Assembly (NCBI GenBank): GCA_031422555.1 | Contig: JANPLZ010000004.1 | Location: forward strand, 1 to 16,190 | Direction: 5' to 3' | Length of the DNA: 16,190 nucleotides | Source: JANNAT01 sp031422555 | GTDB lineage: Bacteria; Pseudomonadota; Alphaproteobacteria; Rhodobacterales; Rhodobacteraceae | In this document: in pieces, positions 7,089 to 13,057 of the stretch | Numbering within the stretch: the first letter of the stretch is position 1 | Layout of the letters: each line of letters begins with the position of its first letter | Position numbers and translations under genes: made by a program | Notes under the pieces: model-generated | What the model was told of the DNA's origin: nothing | The model's database searches: none | The model's input: only the letters and a program-made list of their open reading frames with translations

Positions 7089-7126
7089 GTGCGCCGCCCG
7101 CCTTGACCAACCGGGGGGCGGCGCAC
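7089..7126 (+). other. Strong intercistronic hairpin (11-bp stem)
   Basis: GTGCGCCGCCC (7089-7099) is the exact complement of GGGCGGCGCAC (7116-7126), with a 16-base loop. The stem is almost pure GC. No T-tract follows, so it is more likely an mRNA-stability or attenuation element between the first ligase gene and the amidotransferase gene than an intrinsic terminator. Confidence 0.6.
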
Positions 7127-7158
7127 TGGGCTAAACCCACACCAAACACGGATTTTAC

Positions 7159-7839
7159 ATGCTGATCGGCATCCTACAAACCGGCCTTGCCCCCGACGTG
7201 CTTGCGGATAAAATGGGCGATTACCCGGATATGTTCGCCCAAATGCTGGCGGGCCACGGCTTTCAGTTTCGCACCTTTCGCGTGGTGGACGGGGTATTTC
7301 CTGTCAGCGTCAAGGATTGCAACGGCTGGCTGATAACCGGATCACGGCATGGCACCTATGAAGACCATCCATGGATCACCCCGCTGGAGCAGTTCATCCG
7401 CGATGCCTACGGCGCGCGGGTGCCGTTGGTGGGGGTGTGTTTTGGCCATCAGATCATCGCCCAAGCGATGGGCGGACGGGTGGAACGCTTTGCCGGGGGG
7501 TGGGCTGTGGGGGCGACGGATTACGATTTTGGCAATGAAACCCTGACGATGAACGCGTGGCACCGCGATCAGGTGACGGTGGTGCCGAAATCGGCGCGTG
7601 TGATTGCCAGCAATGATTTTTGCGCCAATGCGGCGATGTTGTATGACGACCGCGCGCTGACTGTGCAGGCGCATCCCGAATTTGGGTCAGAGTTTGTCGA
7701 CGGCCTGATCACCAGCCGTGGCCGGGGCGTCGTGCCTGATGATTTGTTGTCGGACGCCACCGCGCGTCTGGATCAGCCAAATCAGAACAGCCGGATGGCC
7801 GCCCAGATTGCCGCGTTCTTCAAACTGCCGCGCCCCTAA
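7159..7839 (+). CDS. Class I glutamine amidotransferase-like hydrolase
   Basis: A 226-residue stand-alone GATase1-fold protein. The catalytic triad is complete: Cys94 in the nucleophile elbow VGVCFGHQ (91-98), with His172 and Glu174 in AHPEF (171-175). GSRHGTYED (61-69) and AWHRDQV (133-139) match the GMP-synthase-like GATase1 group, in which the latter is usually SWHGDQV. Such proteins cleave gamma-glutamyl amides. Between two gamma-glutamyl ligase genes, a role in releasing glutamate from a gamma-glutamylated product is likely, in the place filled by PuuD in the putrescine pathway. PuuD belongs to the C26 peptidase branch, so I do not use that symbol. It could instead supply ammonia to, or reverse, a ligase. 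The ribosome site is weak and the start is the first in-frame ATG after the upstream hairpin. Confidence 0.85.
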   Translation: MLIGILQTGLAPDVLADKMGDYPDMFAQMLAGHGFQFRTFRVVDGVFPVSVKDCNGWLITGSRHGTYEDHPWITPLEQFIRDAYGARVPLVGVCFGHQIIAQAMGGRVERFAGGWAVGATDYDFGNETLTMNAWHRDQVTVVPKSARVIASNDFCANAAMLYDDRALTVQAHPEFGSEFVDGLITSRGRGVVPDDLLSDATARLDQPNQNSRMAAQIAAFFKLPRP

Positions 7840-7891
7840 GACTCTGTTGGCAAGGTGCCAGCGGATAACCCTGACAAAACAGTGTGTAAAC

Positions 7892-9247
7892 ATGTCAAAA
7901 TGGACCGATCAACTGCCCGAAGCTGCCCGCGAATACATCGGCGACCGCCGCGTAGATGAGGTGGAATGCGTGATCGGCGACATTGCAGGTGTTGCGCGCG
8001 GCAAGGCAATGCCCGCGGCCAAGTTTGCCACGCAAACCAATTACTATTTGCCGAACTCGATCTTTTTGCAGACCATCACCGGCGAATGGGCCGACAATCC
8101 GTTTGATGCCTTTACCGAGCCGGACATGGTGATGGTGCCCGATTTCACCACCGCCACCGCCGCGCCCTGGACGGCGGATGTGACGTTGCAAGTGATACAT
8201 GATGCGCAAGACCAAGACGGCACCCCGATTGCCTTCAGCCCGCGCAACGTGCTGCGCCGTATCGTCAAACTGTATACTGATCAGGGCTGGACGCCCGTGG
8301 TGGCCCCCGAGATGGAATTTTTCCTGACCGCCCGCAACACCGACCCCAACATGCCGGTGGAACCGCCGATGGGCCGCACCGGGCGGCGCGCTGCGGGCAA
8401 GCAGGCCTATTCGCTGTCGGCGATTGATGAATACGGCAAGGTGATCGACGATATCTATGATTTCGCCGAAGCCCAGGGTCTGGAAATTGACGGTATCCTG
8501 CAAGAAGGCGGCGCGGGCCAGATCGAGTTGAACTTGGCGCACGGTGATCCGGTGCGACTGGCAGATGATGTGTTTTTCTTCAAACGCCTGATCCGCGAGG
8601 CGGCCTTGCGCCACGATTGCTTTGCCACCTTCATGGCCAAACCCATCGGCGGCGAGCCGGGGTCGGCCATGCATATCCATACCTCGGTGGTGGACAGCAA
8701 AACCGGCAAGAACATCTTTGCCGATAAAAAGGGCGGTGAGACCGAGCATTTCTTTCACTTTATCGCCGGGATGCAGAACCATCTGACCGGGGCCATCGCG
8801 GTGCTGGCACCTTATGTGAACAGCTATCGCCGTTACGTTCCCGATTTTGCAGCGCCGATTAACCTTGAATGGGGCCGCGACAACCGCACCACCGGCTTGC
8901 GCATTCCGATCAGCAGCCCCGCCGGGCGGCGGGTGGAAAACCGTTTGCCGGGCATGGATTGCAACCCCTATCTGGGCATCGCGGCCACGCTGGCCTGCGG
9001 CTATCTGGGGCTGATGGAGAAACGCGATCCGCGCCCCGAGTTCAAGGCATCGGCCTATATCGACAGCGATGATATTCCCACCAACATGGGCGACGCGCTG
9101 GATTTGCTGGCCGAAGACACCGCTTTGGTTGACGTGTTGGGGGTGGATTTTTGCAAAGTCTATGCGTCGGTCAAGCGCAATGAATACAAAGAGTTCTTGC
9201 AGGTCATCAGCCCGTGGGAGCGCGAGCATCTGCTGTTAAACGTATGA
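7892..9247 (+). CDS. puuA: Gamma-glutamylputrescine synthetase-like ligase (GS family), paralogue 2
   Basis: A 451-residue enzyme of the glutamine synthetase fold, closest in motif layout to PuuA. The N-terminal segment VDEVECVIGDIAGVARGKAM (21-40) is the PuuA-type beta-grasp. Active-site residues can be followed: E140/E142 (PEMEFFLT), E205 and E212 (QEGGAGQIELNL), H261/H263 (SAMHIHTSVVD), R332 and R337 (DNRTTGLRIPI) and E349 (VENRLPGMDCNPYL). The reaction should be ATP + glutamate + amine to gamma-glutamylamine. It is clearly divergent from the ligase at 5740, so the two may take different amines or act on two ends of one diamine. Its start at 7892 gives the standard N-terminus; longer in-frame sequence upstream is the previous gene in another frame. 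Its stop overlaps the oxidoreductase start (9244-9247). The symbol reflects family, not proven substrate. Confidence 0.85.
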   Translation: MSKWTDQLPEAAREYIGDRRVDEVECVIGDIAGVARGKAMPAAKFATQTNYYLPNSIFLQTITGEWADNPFDAFTEPDMVMVPDFTTATAAPWTADVTLQVIHDAQDQDGTPIAFSPRNVLRRIVKLYTDQGWTPVVAPEMEFFLTARNTDPNMPVEPPMGRTGRRAAGKQAYSLSAIDEYGKVIDDIYDFAEAQGLEIDGILQEGGAGQIELNLAHGDPVRLADDVFFFKRLIREAALRHDCFATFMAKPIGGEPGSAMHIHTSVVDSKTGKNIFADKKGGETEHFFHFIAGMQNHLTGAIAVLAPYVNSYRRYVPDFAAPINLEWGRDNRTTGLRIPISSPAGRRVENRLPGMDCNPYLGIAATLACGYLGLMEKRDPRPEFKASAYIDSDDIPTNMGDALDLLAEDTALVDVLGVDFCKVYASVKRNEYKEFLQVISPWEREHLLLNV

Positions 9248-10545
9248 ACCTGTTGCATATAAACGATCGCCGCGGCCAGTATCCGGCGTCGTATTACGCA
9301 GCCACCGCAGCCCCCATGGCGGCATTTGCGCCGCTGCAGGGTGAGACGCGGGCCGATGTCTGCGTGGTAGGCGGCGGCTATACCGGCCTGTCGGCGGCCC
9401 TGCATCTGGCGCAAAAGGGTTACGACGTCGCATTGCTTGAGGCGCACCGCGTGGGCTTTGGCGCGTCGGGGCGCAATGGCGGGCAATTGGGGTCGGGCCA
9501 GCGGCAAGATCAGGATTGGATCGAAAAGGCGGTCGGAAAGCATACCGCGCACCGTTTGTGGGACATGGCCGAAGAAGCCAAGGCGCTGGTGCGTGCGCTG
9601 ATTAAGGATCACGCGATGCCCGTGACGTATCACCCGGGCCTTGCGCATGCCTGCTGGTCTGAGACGGAAGTGCGCCATGCCCATTCCTACGGTGAAAAGC
9701 TGCGGCGCGATTACGGCTATGATCAGTTGCAACCGCTGGACCGCGCCGGCATTCAGGCGCTGGTCGGGTCCAAGGTTTACAAAGGCGGCGACATTGACCA
9801 CGGCGCGGGACATCTGCATCCGTTTAACTATGCCATCGGGCTGGCACAGGCTGCGGCAAAGGCCGGGGTGCGGATATTCGAGACATCCGAAGTGCATCAC
9901 ATCCAGCACGGCGCGAAACCGGTGGTGCAAACGGCCACGGGCCGGGTGGTCTGCAATCATGTGATTTTGGCGGGCAATGGATACTTGGGCAATCTTGACC
10001 GCAAAATCGCCGCGCGAGTGATGCCGATCAACAATTTTATCGTGGCCACCGAACCTCTTGGCGACCGCGCCCGCGATATTCTGGCGCAGCCCATTGCGGT
10101 GGCGGATACCAAGTTTGTGGTGAATTACTGGCGGCTGTCCGAAGACAACCGGTTGTTGTTTGGCGGCGGCGAATCTTATGGCTATCGCTTTCCCGACATC
10201 ATCAAGACGGTGCTGAAGCCGATGTTGCAGGTCTATCCGCAATTGCGGGGCGTGAAAATTGACTACGCCTGGGGCGGCACTTTGGCGATCACGATGAACC
10301 GGATGCCGTGCTTTGCCCGGCCTGCCGCCAATGTGCTGTCGGCTTCGGGCTATTCCGGGCATGGGGTGGCGATGGCGACGCTGGCAGGCAAGATCATGGC
10401 CGAGGCGGTGGGCGCGCAAGCCGAACGCTTTGATCTGATGGCGTCCCTGCCCTACACCCGGTTTCCCGGCGGCGTGGGGTTTCGCTGGCCTTTGCTGGTG
10501 ACTGCAATGACGTGGTATGCGATGCGCGACCGGCTGGGAATATAA
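9244..10545 (+). CDS. puuB: FAD-dependent amine oxidoreductase (PuuB-like, DAO family)
   Basis: A 433-residue flavoenzyme of the DadA/PuuB (D-amino acid oxidase) superfamily. The Rossmann dinucleotide motif VVGGGYTGLSAALHLAQKGY (41-60) ends in the acidic residue of DVALLE (61-66). The FAD-contacting loop GASGRNGGQLGSGQ (73-86) is the PuuB-type signature. A C-terminal GYSGHGVAMATLAGK segment completes the FAD site. It probably oxidises the amine of a gamma-glutamylated substrate to an aldehyde, releasing ammonia and hydrogen peroxide or passing electrons to another acceptor. The ATGA overlap with the ligase gene couples their translation, which supports consecutive reactions. No aldehyde dehydrogenase gene follows, unlike classical puu clusters. 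There is no signal peptide, so it is cytosolic. Related glycine or sarcosine oxidases are an alternative, but the context favours the PuuB role. Confidence 0.85.
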   Translation: MNLLHINDRRGQYPASYYAATAAPMAAFAPLQGETRADVCVVGGGYTGLSAALHLAQKGYDVALLEAHRVGFGASGRNGGQLGSGQRQDQDWIEKAVGKHTAHRLWDMAEEAKALVRALIKDHAMPVTYHPGLAHACWSETEVRHAHSYGEKLRRDYGYDQLQPLDRAGIQALVGSKVYKGGDIDHGAGHLHPFNYAIGLAQAAAKAGVRIFETSEVHHIQHGAKPVVQTATGRVVCNHVILAGNGYLGNLDRKIAARVMPINNFIVATEPLGDRARDILAQPIAVADTKFVVNYWRLSEDNRLLFGGGESYGYRFPDIIKTVLKPMLQVYPQLRGVKIDYAWGGTLAITMNRMPCFARPAANVLSASGYSGHGVAMATLAGKIMAEAVGAQAERFDLMASLPYTRFPGGVGFRWPLLVTAMTWYAMRDRLGI

Positions 10546-10555
10546 GGCGGGCAGC

Positions 10556-10617
10556 GCCCCGGGTTCGAGCCGGGGCCTGATGGCGGCAAACCAGAGGCCC
10601 CGGGTCAGGCACGGGGC
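10556..10617. repeat. Two copies of a 21-bp GC-rich palindromic repeat
   Basis: Two direct copies have the form GCCCCGGGT, seven variable bases, GGGGC: copy A at 10556-10576 and copy B at 10597-10617. Copy A can fold on its own as CCCCGG (10557-10562) with CCGGGG (10570-10575). The pair can also fold together, since GCGCCCC (10554-10560) complements GGGGCGC (10613-10619). The element follows the stop of the oxidoreductase gene directly. It resembles the short intergenic palindromes that are common in high-GC alphaproteobacteria and may protect the mRNA 3' end or end transcription without a T-tract. Confidence 0.65.
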
Positions 10618-10675
10618 GCGGGACATCGGCCTTACAAGCCTGATCGCCCATCAGCGGAAATCACCCGGCCATCCT

Positions 10676-10711
10676 GATTGTCACTGGATTGTCACCAATA
10701 CAGTGTTTACA
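10676..10711. promoter_or_regulatory. Candidate regulatory region of the DegT-family gene
   Basis: GATTGTCAC occurs twice as a direct repeat (10676-10684 and 10687-10695) with an 11-bp period, about one helical turn. TGTTTACA follows at 10704-10711; its reverse complement TGTAAACA lies at 7885-7892, at the start codon of the second ligase. The location 37-72 bp before the ATG at 10748 suits transcription factor binding. I see no convincing -35/-10 pair. Confidence 0.35.
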
Positions 10712-10747
10712 TCTTTCCTGAATATGACATTAAGGAAAGCTGCGATC

Positions 10748-11950
10748 ATGGCGCCAGACGGACAAGTGACGGACCTTAAAAGCCGTGCCCCCAACACCCA
10801 TGCATCCGAGCCTATTCCAGACGCGGCACGCGGCGAAATTGACCGGCTGCTGAACAGTGGCGATTTGTTCCGCTATACCGCCAGTGATGGTGCGCCGGTG
10901 GCCCTGCTGGAACAGGAATTCGCCGATTTGCTGGGTGCGCGCTATGCTTTGGCGGTGGCATCCTGTTCGGCGGCGTTGTTTTTGGCGCTGAAGGCACTGG
11001 ATTTGCCGCGCGGGGCCAATGTGCTGATCCCCGCTTTTACGTTCGCCGCCGTGCCATCTGCCGTGGTGCATGCCGATCTGACGCCAGTGCTGGTCGAAGT
11101 TGGCGACAATTACCGCCTTGATATGGCCGATTTTGCCGCCAAACTGGACGGGGCTCAGGCGGTTTTGATCAGCCACATGCGCGGCCACACGTCAGATATG
11201 GATGCCATCATGGCGCTGTGCGATGCGCGCCACATCCCGGTAATCGAAGACGCTGCCCACAGTCTTGGCACCACATGGAACGGGCGCAATATCGGCACCA
11301 TCGGCAAGATCGGCTGTTTCAGCTTTCAGTCCTACAAAATGGTAAACGCGGGCGAAGGTGGCATTCTGATCACCGATGACGGCGATCTGGCGGCGCGCTG
11401 TGTCATCATGTCGGGGGCCTACGAGGCCAACTGGAAGAAGCATCCCGGCATGCAAAACAGCTATATGCTGTGGCAAAACAAGCTGCCGCTTTACAACATG
11501 CGGATGCAGAACCTGTCGGCGGCAGTGATCCGCCCCCAACTGCCCGCCTTGGCAGACCGTGTTGCCAAAGGGCGGGCCGGGCATGACCGGGTGGCAGATC
11601 AACTGGGCGCTTGCGCGCATTTTGCGGTGCCGCCCGCCCTGCCCGGTGAAAATCGCGCGCCCGACAGCATCCAGTTCAATCTGGTCGGCGGTTGGAGCGA
11701 TGCGCAAGCGTTGGCGTTCCAAGCGGCGGCGAAAGACCATGGCGTCACGGTGCAGGTCTTTGGCCTGTCGGATGGCAATGCGCGGGCGTTTTGGAATTGG
11801 GAATTTCTGGGGCCAGCGCCTGACTTGCCGAAAACCCGCGCAATGTTGATGCGCGCCTGCGATGTGCGCCTGCCGACACGGCTGACAGAGGCAGAGTTGG
11901 ACTATATCGCCAATGCGGTGATTGCGGCGGCGCGTCTTGCCAAGGCCTAA
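10748..11950 (+). CDS. DegT/DnrJ/EryC1/StrS family PLP-dependent aminotransferase
   Basis: A 400-residue fold-type I PLP enzyme. The sequence shows a PLP-phosphate loop around SCSAALFLAL (72-81), the substrate loop IPAFTFAAVPSAV (94-106), the pyridine-nitrogen Asp168 in VIEDAAHSLG (165-174), and the Schiff-base Lys197 in FSFQSYKMVNAGEGG (191-205). The FQSYK version is close to aminocyclitol/sugar aminotransferases such as the scyllo-inosose group. The start at 10748 has a strong ribosome site (AAGGAAA, 10732-10738, nine bases before). An ATG at 10724 would add eight residues with no such site. There is no sugar or polysaccharide gene around it, and the gene ends the block of gamma-glutamyl ligase and amine oxidoreductase genes. 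It may transaminate an amino-carbonyl intermediate of that pathway. A biosynthetic role independent of the neighbours remains possible. Confidence 0.88.
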   Translation: MAPDGQVTDLKSRAPNTHASEPIPDAARGEIDRLLNSGDLFRYTASDGAPVALLEQEFADLLGARYALAVASCSAALFLALKALDLPRGANVLIPAFTFAAVPSAVVHADLTPVLVEVGDNYRLDMADFAAKLDGAQAVLISHMRGHTSDMDAIMALCDARHIPVIEDAAHSLGTTWNGRNIGTIGKIGCFSFQSYKMVNAGEGGILITDDGDLAARCVIMSGAYEANWKKHPGMQNSYMLWQNKLPLYNMRMQNLSAAVIRPQLPALADRVAKGRAGHDRVADQLGACAHFAVPPALPGENRAPDSIQFNLVGGWSDAQALAFQAAAKDHGVTVQVFGLSDGNARAFWNWEFLGPAPDLPKTRAMLMRACDVRLPTRLTEAELDYIANAVIAAARLAKA

Positions 11951-12007
11951 CCCTTGCGTCCCCAAGCAGGCGCCTCGCAAAGAAAACCTGCGGCCTTGCG
12001 CATTTTT
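11941..12007 (+). terminator. Possible terminator after the DegT-family gene
   Basis: CAAGGCC (11941-11947) complements GGCCTTG (11992-11998), and inside it GCAGG (11966-11970) complements CCTGC (11987-11991), stacking next to the outer stem. CGCATTTTT follows, with a five-T run at 12003-12007. The stem is interrupted by large loops and its 5' arm overlaps the end of the gene, so this is a weak call. Confidence 0.35.
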
Positions 12008-12058
12008 CCCCTTGCAGCCGCGGGGCGGGCGGCTTATTCCGCACTCACTCCAAACGGT

Positions 12059-12133
12059 GCGGGCGTAGCTCAGGGGTAGAGCATAACCTTGCCAAGGTTA
12101 GGGTCGAGAGTTCGAATCTCTTCGCCCGCTCCA
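12059..12133 (+). tRNA. tRNA-Gly (anticodon GCC)
   Basis: A full cloverleaf can be drawn. The acceptor stem is GCGGGCG (12059-12065) with CGCCCGC (12123-12129), followed by discriminator T and an encoded CCA (12131-12133). The D arm contains AGCTCAGGGGTAGAGC. The anticodon stem is TAACC (12084-12088) with GGTTA (12096-12100) around loop TTGCCAA, so the anticodon is GCC (12091-12093), glycine. The T arm is GAGAGTTCGAATCTC. A possible promoter is TTGCAG (12012-12017) with CTTATT (12033-12038), but its 15-bp spacing is short. Hairpins and a terminator follow directly. Confidence 0.97.
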
Positions 12134-12141
12134 ATTGGATC

Positions 12142-12194
12142 TGGCCTTGCGGAAGGCCATGCATGGGACCGCTTTTGCGGTCCTTTTGCTTTTT
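12142..12194 (+). terminator. Intrinsic terminator after tRNA-Gly
   Basis: GGACCGC (12166-12172) pairs perfectly with GCGGTCC (12177-12183) around a TTTT loop and is followed by TTTTGCTTTTT (12184-12194). A second hairpin just before it pairs TGGCCTT (12142-12148) with AAGGCCA (12153-12159) and may help 3' processing of the tRNA transcript. Confidence 0.88.
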
Positions 12195-12196
12195 GG

Positions 12197-12472
12197 GGCA
12201 TGGCTGATGCCGGGTTGATAGCCGCAGGCCCGCGCAGCCGCGACGGACGGTCCGTTGATCGGCTGGCTGGCCTTCGCAAATACCTTTGCCCCCACGCCAG
12301 CCACCGCGTCGCGACGCAAGCCTGACATGCCGTGCGGCACTGGTGCATTCTTTAGGCGGCGGGGTTGGTATTGCCTAAAAACCGGGCAGCCCGACACAGC
12401 CTGCCGCGGGACCGGGTCAAACCGGCCAGATAGCGCTGTCAAATCCCGCCGCGATGCCGCCTGTGCCTTGGG
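12197..12472. other. Structured non-coding leader region before nasT
   Basis: I see no gene in this stretch; the open frames crossing it look like chance. It contains several symmetric elements: GGCAT/ATGCC (12197-12211), the 13-bp palindrome ACGGACGGTCCGT (12243-12255), a two-tier hairpin of GGCTGGC (12261-12267) with GCCAGCC (12296-12302) enclosing GCAAA/TTTGC (12276-12289), and TTTAGGC (12351-12357) facing GCCTAAA (12373-12379). A promoter for nasT should lie here but I cannot place one with confidence. I looked for paired A1/G4 hexaloop hairpins like those before nrtA and found only a three-base-pair candidate (12431-12442), so autoregulation by NasT is not supported. Confidence 0.5.
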
Positions 12473-13057
12473 ATGTCGCACGTGTTATCCATCATTGTGG
12501 TTGAAAAAGACCGCGACCGCGCCTTGCTGATTGTCGATGCCCTGCAGGACGCGGGCAATTTCGACATTCTGGTCATCGCCGAGGATTCTGGCCTTGCCCG
12601 GCGCATTGCGCAGCGCAACCCTGACATTGTGCTGATCGACGCGGGCAATCCGTCGCGCGATGTGCTGGAAGAGTTGACCCAAGCGTCGTCGCCGATGGAA
12701 CGTCCGGTCGCGATGTTTGTCGATCAAAGCGACCTTGCCCTGACCAAAGCCGCAATCGAGGCTGGGGTTTCGGCCTATGTTGTCGATGGATTGCAGCCAC
12801 AGCGGATCAAACCCATCCTTGATGCCGCGATTGCGCGGTTTCACATGCTGAAAAAGCTGCGCCTTGAACTGGCGGAAACCCGCAAAGCGCTGGACGAACG
12901 CAAAACCATCGACCGCGCCAAAAGCATTCTGATGCGCGCGCGCGGCATTGGCGAAGATGAGGCTTACGGCCTGCTGCGCAAAGCCGCGATGGATCAGGGC
13001 CGCAAACTGACCGACGTGGCGCAGGCCCTGGTGATGACGGCGGATTTGTTGAAATGA
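12473..13057 (+). CDS. nasT: NasT-type ANTAR-domain transcription antiterminator
   Basis: A 194-residue protein with a receiver-like N-terminal domain (about 5-120), a helical linker (about 121-145) and an ANTAR RNA-binding domain (about 140-192; DRAKSILMRARGIGEDEAY at 147-165 and LRKAAMDQGRKLTDVAQAL at 168-186). Asp13 and Asp56 remain in the receiver pocket, but the position of the conserved lysine is Asp105 (AYVVDGL). This fits known NasT/AmiR proteins, which are controlled by a partner rather than by phosphorylation. NasT binds paired hexaloop hairpins in leader RNA and prevents termination ahead of nitrate assimilation genes. Its gene overlaps nasS by four bases (13054-13057). The start at 12473 has only a weak ribosome site; a GTG at 12482 is the alternative. 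A matching RNA target lies at 14333-14396. Confidence 0.92.
   Translation: MSHVLSIIVVEKDRDRALLIVDALQDAGNFDILVIAEDSGLARRIAQRNPDIVLIDAGNPSRDVLEELTQASSPMERPVAMFVDQSDLALTKAAIEAGVSAYVVDGLQPQRIKPILDAAIARFHMLKKLRLELAETRKALDERKTIDRAKSILMRARGIGEDEAYGLLRKAAMDQGRKLTDVAQALVMTADLLK

Noticed and set aside
5719..7149. Minus-strand open frame of 476 codons opposite the first ligase gene
   Set aside because: It is the antisense of a clearly recognisable glutamine-synthetase-family gene and has no motif of its own.
7159..7839. Naming the amidotransferase gene puuD
   Set aside because: The nucleophile elbow VCFGHQ and AHPEF motif place it with GMP-synthase-like GATase1 proteins rather than the C26 peptidase branch of PuuD.
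5740..9247. Either GS-family protein as housekeeping glutamine synthetase GlnA
   Set aside because: Both have the short N-terminal motif and length of PuuA-type ligases and lie among amine-catabolism genes without glnB.
12059..12133. tRNA-Gly as an integration site for a genomic island
   Set aside because: No integrase gene, no duplicated tRNA 3' end and no shift in composition are visible on either side within the window.
12098..12481. Open frames on both strands between tRNA-Gly and nasT
   Set aside because: They run across the tRNA or the terminator, have low-complexity translations and no ribosome site worth noting.
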